Of a DNA stretch of 64,000 nt, positions 54,490 to 64,000 are shown piece by piece. The DNA is from Isochrysis galbana (Eukaryota > Haptophyta > Isochrysidales > Isochrysidaceae). The notes below the pieces were generated by a model. That model was not told the DNA's origin. It saw only the letters and a list, made by a program, of their open reading frames with translations, and did no database searches. Each line of letters opens with the position of its first letter. Positions within the stretch are counted from its first letter, which is position 1. Both the position numbers and the translations under genes were made by a program. Where the stretch lies: the NCBI GenBank assembly GCA_018136815.1, contig CM030942.1, forward strand, positions 2,989,546 to 3,053,545, written 5' to 3'.

Positions 54490-56085
54490 TCACAGTCGCA
54501 GGGGGCCACGGCGGTTACCCCACTTTTCACGAAACACACTCTTGACCTCATCGGTCAGGTTGTTCCCCGCCAGCTCCAGGTGCGTCAGGGCGGGCAAGTT
54601 GTGCAACGCCTTCGCGATGGCTCGCCCGCCCTCGTCGCCGATCACATTGGCCTACCGAGCGCGGGGTGAGACGCGTTGTGTCGGCGCAGGCAAGCGGCCA
54701 TGGGCGGCATCGACGGGCGTGGTCAGAGCACGGCTGCGCGCGCGGGTCGCTCGACGTTCCTGCGGGCGTGCGCCAGCGACGCCTACTCCGCGCACCTGCA
54801 ACAGAAGTACCTCAACTTTGGGCATCATCTCCGAGGCGAGCAGCTCCGCAAAGGCGCAAGCTTCGATATCGCCCCAGCCAAGGCCTTGAAATGCGAGCTT
54901 CTTCGCTCCCGCAAAGCGCATCGTCACCGCCTCGCGGTAGAGCCGATTCAGCAGGGGCCGGTCGCCCTCGGCGTCCGTGAAGCATTTGTGCTGAAGCTCT
55001 TCGGCAAACACGTGTGGAGCGATAGGAGGGTGAGGTCTCAGCCCGCAAGTGTTCACCACCTTGTTCCAGCTCTGCGTTGAGTCGCCTAAGATGTGATCGG
55101 TCACGTCGACGACGTTGCGGTGCGTCTTCTGCATGAAGGCGAGGAGCTGCTCGAAATAGCACCATCCCCGGTTGAAGTAGGGCGCGTCGTTCTCGGGCAC
55201 CTTGTATTTGCCTGGCAAGTCGTAATCTTGCGGCTGCGTCCTCAACTGCAGCACAGTCACGTGCGGGTGGGAGAAGAGGACGGCCATCTTGTCGAGCGCA
55301 TGCTTAAAAAGGATGTGCTCCTGCGGGAAGCGCCCAACGGCGCCATCAGAGAGCTTCCCGTGCTCGCCCGCCCACTGGTAGACGCGCGGCTGCGGAACCT
55401 CTGACTTGTCGCGGCACAACTGGTGCATGGAGCAAAAGTCGAGAAACACGCCGATCTTGCTTCTGTCGTTGGCGGGCTGCGCTAGGAGCATGAGCCGAAG
55501 CGCCTCAGCGAGCAGCCTCAGGTTGTGCCCGTGCGGGTCTGGGTGGTCCACCTGCAGCCACACGTGCGAGACGCACACCAGCCGCTGCATGCCGATGCCC
55601 TGCACTGTCTCGGGCGTAAGTAGCGCCTCGGGCGGCAAGGCTTGCCTGGGCAGCAGCAACTCGGATGTGTTAGCCTGCTCTATGAGCCAGTCGGCGTCAA
55701 TGAAGGCGATGGCACCGGTACTCACCGCTGACTCGATCTCCGAGCCGCCGTAGCTGCCCCACATCCAGATGGTCCTCTCGGAGAGCGGCTCCATCTTGTC
55801 GGGCTGCGGCGGCAGGTGCGGCTCTGGCCCCTGAGCGTCCTCGCACGCGTGCATCACGGTCTTGATTTCCGTGAAGACGCGATACTCAAGCGCAGCGAAG
55901 GTGTTAGTCCGTCCCAGCGTCGCTGGTAGCCCATAGCCGTCTCCCTGCAGGTAGACTTTGGAGATGGTGCAGCCGCCTCCGCGCAGCCGAGGTGAGAGGC
56001 GCACAACGCGCCTGCGCCGTCCACCGCGCGCGTCGAGGGCGATGGCGCCGCCCTCCGGCGTGCGCACTAGCAGACACCCGTCCAT
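54490..56085 (-). CDS. SHxW/RGWC-domain protein with C-terminal leucine-rich repeat
   Basis: Two minus-strand exons: 56085-54796 and 54651-54490, joined in phase 0 across a 144-bp intron (CAG|GTGCGC ... GGTAG). Total 483 residues from the ATG at 56085. Residues about 167-320 form one domain: LVCVSHVWLQVDHPDPHGH, GVFLDFCSMHQLCRD, HALDKMAVLFSHPHVTVLQL and YFNRGWCYFEQLLAF. The SHxW start, an FxDFxSxxQ strand, a 'mxxLyaHp' helix and RGWCxFE end recall HET- and TIR-like signalling folds found in many algal genomes (recalled resemblance, not an alignment). Residues 405-483 match ribonuclease-inhibitor-type LRR: ASEMMPKVEVLLLQ, then IGDEGGRAIAKALHNLPALT and LELAGNNLTDEV. No nucleotide-binding domain is seen. 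Function unknown; protein-interaction or immune-like signalling is conjecture. Confidence 0.7.
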
Positions 56086-56217
56086 CGCCCCTCCCCCCCC
56101 TTCTCCTCCGCCCGCGCTGGCCCTTTCCCTCGACGAGAGAGGGCCACAGACCACTCCCTCCTCTCCACCCCCACCTCGCTCCCCCCTCCGCACGTGATTC
56201 TCTCGAATCGGAAGGCT

Positions 56218-56299
56218 CTCTCTCCTCTCCCCATCTCACGAGAGAGAGAGAAGAGAGAGAGAGAGGAAGAGAGAGAGAGAGAGAAGTGAGAGAGAGAGA

Positions 56300-56337
<38 letters not shown>

Positions 56338-56404
56338 GAGAGAGAGAGGGGGGAGGGGGGGGGGGGGCGGGGAGAGAGAGAGCGAGAGAGAAGAGAGAGG
56401 GAGG

Positions 56405-56474
<70 letters not shown>

Positions 56475-56545
56475 AGAGAGCGAGAAGACCGCAACGGATT
56501 CGCAGAGACCTTGAGACCGCCCCGGGGGGGGGGGGGGGGGGGAAC
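56218..56545. repeat. GA/CT microsatellite cluster upstream of the SHxW/LRR gene
   Basis: Interrupted (GA)n at 56238-56340, 56380-56475 with poly-G at 56350-56368 and 56523-56542. On the gene's coding strand this is (CT)n ending about 150 bp before the ATG. Confidence 0.9.
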
Positions 56546-56804
56546 GCGCGGTTGACGAGACTCCGCGGGGGGGGGGACGGGCGGGAGGGGGGGAAGTCCT
56601 CCGAAGGGGGCGCGATCTGCGCGACGAGGACGAGATTCCGCGCCGGGGGTAGGGGGGAGATGCGCCGAGATTGCGGAGAGGGAATATGCCGAAACGACCA
56701 TCCGGCGCCGCATCTCGGCGGGTTTCACGCGGGGGAGATCGCAAGCTCGTCTCGGCTTCGTCTTCCCCCCGCGCGCTCAGAGCCCCACCTCGCCAATCTC
56801 CGTC

Positions 56805-57035
56805 CTCTCCGCTCGGGAGCCATAAGTCGAAGTCTGTGGGAGACGCCAAGTGGTCGGCCAACCTCCGCCCGTTCCAAGAATAGCCATAAGATGGCTCCTT
56901 CTCCAAAGTCTATGAGACGCCAAGTTGTACGGCTCGCGCCTCGAGAGCCCCCTCTCCCGCTACAAGAATAGCCATAGGACGGCTCTTCCTCCCAAGTCTA
57001 TGAGACGCCAAGTTGGTACTCCTCGGCGTTCGCGG
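56805..57035. repeat. Three imperfect tandem copies
   Basis: A unit with GCCATAAG / GCCATAAGATGG / GCCATAGGACGG, AAGTCTATGAGACGCCAAGT and ATCGAGAGCC-like text occurs at about 56818, 56884 and 56970. Confidence 0.75.
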
Positions 57036-57039
57036 CGGC

Positions 57040-58382
57040 TCAGTGGCTCGCCTCTGCCTCTGCCGAGACGTTCAAACTCCACCGCGGCCTCGATGGGCAG
57101 AGAGTCGCGAGGGGAGATCTCGGCGGCTGGGAGGCGAAGGCGGCGCGGAGAGAGGCGGAATGAGTCATTCTGAGCTAATTATTCTGAGCTAGAGCTAGAA
57201 TCTCTTGCGATATTGTGAAGACTTGAAGGCGCATCGTAAAGGTCGGAGGTGGGGGGGTGATGGGGGGTGGGGGGGGAGGGGGGGTCTGGGGCCCAAAGGG
57301 CATCGGCTAGTTGGGTGATTTCCGGGGTTTCTACTCCTAAGGTGTCAAACACAGGAATAGTGTGTTTCTACGGAAGTCAAAAACAGTGTTTTTCACCGTG
57401 TTTCGTGTTTCTAGGAGGAGACCCCTATGTCCGGAACAGAGGGCTGCGCGCTGCGCGCGCGGTGAGTGAGCGTGCAAACAAGGCCATGAGGTCATAGCCA
57501 TATAGCCATAGCATAATCAATACCGCCACCCACCACCTGATTGCCTGGCCTCCTACCTACCACTACCACCTACCACCTAGCACCTAGTTGGATGCAAGAC
57601 AATCAATCATCAATCACACTCATGCTTGACAGTTACAATTATAACTACACTCCCACAAGAACTACCGGTAGCTGTGAGCTGTGATGCTACTACAGGAGAT
57701 GGGGAAAGTGGGGTCCAATCTCCCGCCTGGAGCTCGCGCCGAGGGGCGGGGGGGGGGAGAGCGGCGGGAGGAAGGCGACTGGAGTACTTTAGTAAAAGAG
57801 AGGAGGGAGGGAGTACAGGGGCCCTCTCCTCCTCCGCTTCCCCTCTCGCGCCTTGGCGGAGTACTTATTTGTTCACAGAGTAAAACCGGCCTTCCCAGAG
57901 AAGAGAGAAGAGAGGGAGGGAGAGAGAGAGAGAGAGAAGAGAGGGAGAGAGAGAGAGAGAGAGAGATGCCGCCTCGTCTACTTCTTTCTCTGTTATATTC
58001 TCTCTGTCTCGTCGCACAAGAAGCTCTCTGACTCCTCGTTGAGGAGATCCTTCTTTCTTCTGTCTCTCGTCTACTTTTCTCTGTCCTCTCAGCTAACACA
58101 CAGCTCTCTCTCTCCCCCTCCCTCTCTCTCTTCTTTCTTCTCCCCCTCCCTCCCTCTCTTCTCTCTTCTCTCCCTCCCTCCCTCTCTTCTCTCCCTCCCT
58201 CTCCCTCTCTTCTCTCCCTCCCTCCCTCTCTTCTCTCTTCTCCCTCTCCCTCCCTCTCTTCTCTCTTCTCTGAGGGGGGGAGAAGGGGAAGGCCGGTTGT
58301 ACTCTCGTGGTTTTTACTCTTAGCGGGACGGAGCCACCGGACGAATCTCGCGGCGATCTGCGCCTCCCCCCCCCCCCCCCCC

Positions 58383-58395
<13 letters not shown>
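57040..58395. other. Intergenic, purine- and pyrimidine-rich stretches
   Basis: GA runs at 57915-57966, CT/CCCTC runs at 58105-58270. A CTACCTACCACTACCACC minirepeat at 57550-57590. No gene recognised. Confidence 0.5.

Positions 58396-58437
<42 letters not shown>
58368..58437. repeat. Poly-C run followed by (CT)n
   Basis: About 27 C followed by about 23 CT units. Confidence 0.95.
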
Positions 58438-58441
<4 letters not shown>

Positions 58442-58634
58442 ACTCCCCCCCCCTTCTCTCCCTCTCTCTTTCTCTGTTCTCTTCCCTCTCTTCACTCTTC
58501 CTCCGTACCTCTCTCTCTCTTCAGCTCCCCCCCCTCTCTCTTCTCTCTGTTCGCTCCGCGAATCCACCCTCCCCCCCATCTCACCTGCTTTTCTCCTCCA
58601 GAGCTCCTATATTTTCTCTCCTCCAATCCTCCTC

Positions 58635-58734
<100 letters not shown>

Positions 58735-59083
58735 AAGTACAGAACTCTCAGACTCACAGATTCACACGTATCCCGCGCCCACTCCTCCGATGGAGATGGA
58801 AGAGATTCCGAAGACTCGCGGCGCAGAATCATCGAGGATTCTCCTCTCTTCTCCTCGCTTCTCTCTCTTCTCCTCTTTCTCTCTTCTCCTCGCTTCTCTC
58901 TCTTCTCCCTCTCTCTCTTCTCTCTTCTCTCTCCCTCTCTCCCTCTCTCTCCCGTCTCTTCGCTCTTCTCTCTCTCGTTCTTCTCTCTCTTCTCTCTTCT
59001 CTCTCTCCCCCTCCTCTCTTCTCTTCTCTTCCCTCTCTCTCTTCTCTCCCTCCCCTCTCCCTCGCTCTCTCTCTTCTCTCGCG

Positions 59084-62000
59084 ATGAACGAGCAGCTCGC
59101 TCTGGTGGAGGAAGCTCTGCGCCGCTCGCGGGGAGCGGCCCTCGCGGGCGTGCCGCTCGACATCGCGGTGGCGAGGCAGTACGGAGACTCCACCGTCACG
59201 CTGCGCACGCAGGTCAGCCGGGGCGGAAGGGCTGGGAGCAGGGAGGGAGGGAGGGACGGAGAGAGAGAGAGCGCGCGGGGGGGGAGGGAGGGAGGGAGAG
59301 GGGGGGGGGGGCAGGGAGCGGTGTGCAAGTGTGCGTCTCAGTCTTCCTCAGCAACCGGAGGTCAATCTCTGTGAGTGGGCGTCCCCGGGCAGGTCTAGCC
59401 GCTATCCCTCGCCATCGGTAGTCCTGACTGGGGCCTGCCCTCGCCTCGGATGTGACGCAGATCCCCGCAAAGGGCGCGGCGCCGCTTCCCCCAGCGGGCA
59501 TTGGCCGGCGCTCAACGCCCGAAGAGGGCGCTAGCGCTGCCTTCTCCCTCTCGTCTCTCGCTGGTGAGCGCTGTTGCCACACAAGCGCACGCACACACGT
59601 GAACACCGCTTGCGCTTTTCGAGCGTCACGGTGAGGGTTTGCACGAGTGGTCTGTCGCCCGCCAGCCCGGCCGGCCAGCTGGCTTCGGCGCAGCGCACTT
59701 TCTCTGCCCCAGCGCTCACACCGGCCCGTCTGGCACGGACCTCAGGCTCACTCCCGACCCGCCCCGCCCGCGGGGGCGTCGACCGCCACCTCTCGACGGC
59801 TTCCTTCTTCGAGGCCCCGACCGGCATCCGCGAGGCCGACGAGGAGGGGATCGGTCGTCACGGCACATCGGGCTCCTTTTACGACGACTCGTCACAGGTG
59901 CGTGCCGCCCCGCTCGGTGGCTCCTCGCGCTCCACCATCCTGGCCGCCGTGGGGCACCGTGCTCCCACCAAGACCCGCCATCTCTCACGAGGCTCGCCTG
60001 ATCCCCTCGTCGCCATAGGTCGCCACCTTGCTCGCTGAGATCGAGCGGCTCAAGCGCAAGGCCCTCTCGCGCGGCGTGAACCTCACATCGCCACAGGAGG
60101 ACGTGCCCGCAGAGGATGTCGCGATGCTCCGTCAGGCGCGTCAGAGCCCGACCCTGCCAAATTCGCGTAGCCGCTGTGGCCCCCGACGGTCGCAGCCACC
60201 GCAGGCTCTGAGTGCGCTGCACATGGCCACTCGACTACCTCGCTTCGCTCACCCGTTCTCCAGGTTTTCATCATGGCCGACTCTACCGGCGACGGCCAGA
60301 TCAACCTGGAGGAACTCAAGAATCTGCACCACGTGCTAGGCGAGCCTCTCACGGACAATGAGGCCGCCTCCGCCTTCAAGGCGCGCCGAGCCAGATGTTT
60401 CCGGCCAGCCAGCGTGAGCGCGACTCGGCAGCACGGTGGCAACCCCCCTCTCGCCCCGGGCTGCGCAGGCGATGGACTCCAACCGCTCAGGCTCGGTCTC
60501 CTTTGATGACTTCTTGGCCTGGTGCGCCGCGCGGGGTTACGGGCCGGCGTGCGTCCTACTTCCGAGCGCCGCGCGAGGCACTTGCCTCTCGCCCGCTAAT
60601 GGAGCCGCCTGGCCTCTGTCGGCCCAGGTACACGCTGGCGCACTCTTCATCGGGCATGCTCTCAAAGAAGGGCCAGGCCTACACCGACCGCTTCAAGCGC
60701 ATCATGGGGCGCATCGGCGATGCATTTGACATCAAGAACCTCTCCATATCCGCCTCGGGCCAGCCCAAGTGAGCCGCGGCCGCGCTCTTCGCCGCCATCA
60801 CCAGGGCACATCCGTTCGCGCCTGAGTGCCGCGGCGAGCGCGCTGGCACCAAACGGCCTCCGCCTCACCACACGCGCGCTCACAGGTCGCTCGAGTATCG
60901 GGTCAACTTCTTCTACAACGACAGGGGTGTCCTGAAGCAGATCTCCCCATGGTGCGTCCGGCTGCATGCCTTGGAAGCTGCCACCCCGTTTGAACACACG
61001 CCGTCTCGTCAACACGCAGGCATGACATCCCCCTGTACGCCCCCGATGGCCACGTGCACTTCATCACGGAGATCCCCAAATTCTCGCGCGCCAAGTTCGA
61101 GATCGCCACCGGCGAGGTGCGCGCGCGCCGCCTTCCCCGAGTAGGGACGGAGCCAATATGGTTGCTGTTGTAGCGAGGGCGCCTCCTTCCTGCCGCCCCC
61201 TCCCCCCCCCCCCCCCCCAAGCATGGTTACCGCTCTAGGACGCACCGTCCCTCCGGCCCGCAGGTGCTCAACCCGATCAAGCAGGACGTCAAGAATGGTA
61301 AGCTGCGTGACTACAACTATGGCGACATGGTCTTCAACTACGGCGCGCTGCCGCAGGTGCCGTACGCCGAGCGAGCACAGCCAGCACGTCGCCCCTCGTG
61401 CCACCTTTCTCTGGCCACAGTGCTTCACTGGATCGAGCAACCTCTCCTCTCTTACTCTAGACCTGGGAAGATCCGTCGCACACTACGCCGGACACGGGAC
61501 ACATCGGCGATAACGACCCGATCGACGCGGTGGAGATCGGCACTAAGATTATGCGTACCGGCTCGGTCACCAAGGTCAAAGTGCTGGGCTGTCTCGCGAT
61601 GATCGACGATGGCGAGACCGACTGGAAGGTGCGGCCGTCGCCACGTCGGACCGACCTGAGCCAGCGCGTCGCCACAACTACGGCCGGCGGCTGCCACCGC
61701 CTCCAAGCGCGGTTCACGCGCCCTGCTCGCCAACCATTCCACCCCAAGCCGTGATGACAAGTGCCAATCGGCTCCCCTCAGTGTATCGTCATCAACGTGG
61801 ACGACGTCCTCGCGCCGAGGCTCAACGATATTGGCGACGTGGAGCGCGAGCTGCCCGGCTTTGTTGCCACCTTGCGGGAGTGGCTTCGCATGTACGCCAC
61901 GAGACCGCCCCCCAAGCGCGCGCTCTAATGCCACGCACCGCTGTCCGCACGCCGTTCCTCCACAAAATGCGCGATGGCCCTCCGCCAGGTACAAGACGGT

Positions 62001-62130
62001 CGATGGGAAGCCGCAGAATAAGTTTGGACTCGAGGAGCGCGCGCTGGATCGCGCGTATACGCTCAACGTCATCGCTGAGACCCACGAGTTTTGGAAGAAG
62101 CTCACGTCCACAGGGCAGAAGACGGTCTAA
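59084..62130 (+). CDS. EF-hand / family I soluble inorganic pyrophosphatase fusion, 13 exons
   Basis: Exons: 59084-59212, 59461-59563, 59713-59897, 60019-60135, 60264-60380, 60469-60521, 60628-60768, 60886-60951, 61020-61116, 61264-61356, 61461-61628, 61782-61891, 61989-62130. All joins keep phase, giving 506 residues. Introns after exons 4 and 5 begin GC (CAG|GCGCGT, AAG|GCGCGC); the rest are GT-AG. Two EF-hand loops are complete: [12 protein letters not shown] (184-195) and [12 protein letters not shown] (220-231). From about 250 comes eukaryotic-type pyrophosphatase: [58 protein letters not shown] (signature Asps 384/386/389), [16 protein letters not shown] and [14 protein letters not shown]. 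It hydrolyses pyrophosphate to phosphate. EF-hand-bearing pyrophosphatases are known from trypanosomatid acidocalcisomes (VSP1), a helpful comparison. Residues 1-180 match nothing I know. Location is not evident. Confidence 0.9.
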
Positions 62131-62999
62131 ATCTTCATGTCGATCCATTGCGCAATCTAGGCAAACGGGTGGCTTGCACACGGTCATCCTCCTTGACGGC
62201 GAAAGCCGCGCCAGCACGCCGGCCGATTCTCGATTTGATGTGACGCCTTCCCACGCCTAGAGTACGGAGAGTCACCCCCACCTTCACAATCATCTACACC
62301 CCCACCGTCCCACACCCAACCGCCCGCCGCTAACACACACTAGAGGCACCGCTTCTTCCCTCCCTTTAAAGAGAGTGACAACCGCCCTCCTCGGCGTCGC
62401 GCGGCGCACAACCCTCACGCCAAAAACAAAGAGAGGGGGCATAGATGGATGGATTCCCTACTACTTCCCATTTCATACAAACATCTTTGCATACCCATCG
62501 CCTTTGTTCTCTCCATGTCTCTTGAATGTCGGGTCATTCACGTCGCCCTTTGGGAGCGTCGCCCAACACGTGCGTGCCGCCTTCACATTGTGTTTGTAGA
62601 GTGCGTGTTTGTGCGCGCTTCGAGCTCTCCGTGTGGGCCAGCGCTTGCCGCAGCACGCTCTCTTTTCAAGTGTGTTTGTGGCGCTTCAAAATAAGTTGTA
62701 CCGCTCGCGCTAGACGCGAGTTGCGAGTTATTATAATTGTTCGCCTTCCTGATCCTGAAAGAAGAAAATCCTTTCAAAATCAAAATTACCGCTACTTGTA
62801 CGCGGAGATTGGGTTGGGGTTGGGTTTGAATAAAACTCTGGTTCAACTAGCTAGTGGTTGATCGATCAAGTTTTGATCCGGAGATCGTCCATCCACCACA
62901 CTCCACACTCCCTCCTCCGCACAGTCCTCGTCATCGCCCGTGTCGTTGTCCTCGGAGTCCAACTCTCTAGAGGTTGCCAACTCCAACTCCAACTCAAAA
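62131..62999. other. Intergenic 3' of the pyrophosphatase gene
   Basis: No gene recognised. AT-rich from about 62690. Confidence 0.5.
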
Positions 63000-63150
63000 A
63001 AAAATCTTCTTGCAAAAATTCCCGCTACATATGCGGCGTGAGGCAGCTTGCTAGTGTACTTCCCTACTACCCAACCTTAACCCCTAACAACCCCCTTTCC
63101 CTTCCCCAGTTCCCTCTTTGGCGGAGAAGCTGGTTCCGGGGAATTGTGCC
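63000..63150 (+). mobile_element. LINE 3'-end fragment (family D), copy 4
   Basis: AATCTTCTTGCAAAAATTCCCGCTACATATGCGGCGTGAGGCAGC encodes the LLAKIPATYAA-stop C-terminus, then CCTACTACCCAACCTTAACC and CCCAGTTCCCTCTTTGGCGG. Best match to the copy at 30160-30310 on the other strand. Confidence 0.8.
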
Positions 63151-63882
63151 AACTCCAACTCAAGCAAGCATCAATCAGGCACGGTCTGAACTAGCTGAGA
63201 CAGGCGCCGCATCGGGCGGGGGGATCACCCGTCTTTCCCTCGTCGTCGCCATCGGTCAAAACACTCAGCACCACCACGCGCACGCGTCTCCGTTCGGAGT
63301 TTGGAGTTTGGACGCAGAGTAGCTGCAGCTGCTGGCCGGCCGGCCGTCGGGCACTCTCCACGGGTCCGTGGGCGGTGGGCGGCCCGTGCGCCGTGCGGCC
63401 CAAAATTTCGTGGGTCCGTGGGGCGCGCCCCGACGTATATTCCGCTCGCAAATTTCGCTCTCGCTGGGCCCCCCCAAAGACCGCAAAACAAACTCGAGAA
63501 ACTATGGCCTGCGCCAATCTACTACATAACATGCAAGATGCAGCACAGCCGCCTGTGTGCCCTCCGCTCGATTCTACCGTTATACTCGGCTTCTACCGTT
63601 ATACTCGGCGCTGCCGCGCGAGCGGAGCTGCTGCTGCGTGGCTTGTGGGGCTGGGCGCGAACGTGGCCGCCCGCGCCACCCACCACCTCCCCGCGCTATT
63701 ATAAACGTGAAAATGGTGTGTTTATCACATATTAAGGAGGTCCTCCTCAGCTCCGACCGGCTCATTCTCTACGCCTGCTGTTCGTGGAAGAGGTCGCGTT
63801 CCATTAATAAACACGCGTGTTTACTTATTTTTCTCCCTCGCGTTCTCCTGTCGACCTCCCGGTCCGCGGGGGAAGCGAGGAT
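63151..63882. other. Intergenic; upstream region of the last gene
   Basis: No gene recognised. A TTCTACCGTTATACTCGGC unit is repeated at 63572 and 63591 (tandem, 19 bp). Confidence 0.5.
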
Positions 63883-64000
63883 ATGGCGGTGGTGGGGATC
63901 CCGCTGCTCTTCCTATCGCTCTGCATGGGCTGGCTGTTGCCCAGGGCGCCTGCCCGGGGTGGTATCACGTACATGGGGATGTCGCGCAAGCAGGCTGAGC
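63883..64000 (+). CDS. N-terminus of a signal-peptide-bearing protein, runs off the window
   Basis: ATG at 63883 (GAGGATATGG) starts MAVVGIPLLFLSLCMGWLLP, a typical hydrophobic signal peptide, followed by RAPARGGITYMGMSRKQAE to the window end without a stop. A secreted or plastid-targeted protein is likely; identity cannot be told from 39 residues. Confidence 0.45.
   Translation, partial: MAVVGIPLLFLSLCMGWLLPRAPARGGITYMGMSRKQAE

Noticed and set aside
56067..56906. Minus-strand frames of 270-280 residues
   Set aside because: CT microsatellite and poly-C translated; lies upstream of the real ATG at 56085.

Overview
The window is eukaryotic nuclear DNA: genes lie far apart on both strands, several are split by short introns with readable splice junctions, and the intergenic DNA is full of microsatellites and broken transposable elements. 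Two 100-base N blocks (11506-11605 and 36606-36705) show it is an assembled scaffold. A pheophorbide-oxygenase-like Rieske protein whose first ATG opens a signal peptide, and a second small protein with a similar leader, suggest a microalga with a complex plastid behind an ER-derived membrane (haptophyte, cryptophyte or photosynthetic stramenopile). The lineage is an inference; no rRNA or other decisive marker is present.

Layout. 0.1-5.2 kb: a very long minus-strand TRF4-like nucleotidyltransferase. 7.7-9.3 kb: hAT transposase remnant and two dispersed repeats. 10.4-11.5 kb: nucleoplasmin-like/FKBP gene cut by a gap. 12.5-14.1 kb: Rieske oxygenase. 14.8-16.3 kb: second copy of the 600-bp repeat and another hAT remnant. 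17.2-19.3 kb: ABC1/UbiB kinase with introns. 19.5 kb: MITE with 8-bp target duplication. 21-22 kb: copia remnant and a dispersed repeat. 23-25.5 kb: coiled-coil orphan. 26.5-27.4 kb: tandem repeats. 28-28.7 kb: stand-alone bacterial-type OMP decarboxylase. 29-33 kb: LINE 3' ends around a small intron-containing gene. 33.8-34.5 kb: DNAJC8-like protein. 35.8-36.6 kb: Cys-rich coiled-coil gene cut by the second gap. 38.3-44.5 kb: 12-exon EF-hand polytopic membrane protein. 44.9-46.4 kb: degenerate LINE reverse transcriptase. 48.8-49.6 kb: membrane orphan. 51.4-52 kb: proline-rich orphan. 53-54 kb: repeats and a LINE end. 54.5-56.1 kb: SHxW/RGWC-domain protein with an LRR exon. 59.1-62.1 kb: 13-exon EF-hand/inorganic pyrophosphatase fusion. 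63.9 kb: start of a secreted or organelle-targeted protein running off the edge.

The genes do not form an operon or pathway. Two are EF-hand fusions (membrane protein and pyrophosphatase), so calcium signalling recurs. Several start codons lie next to long CT/GA or poly-C/G tracts, the strongest architectural pattern in the window. The most notable genes are the EF-hand/pyrophosphatase fusion, the SHxW/LRR protein and the EF-hand channel-like protein.
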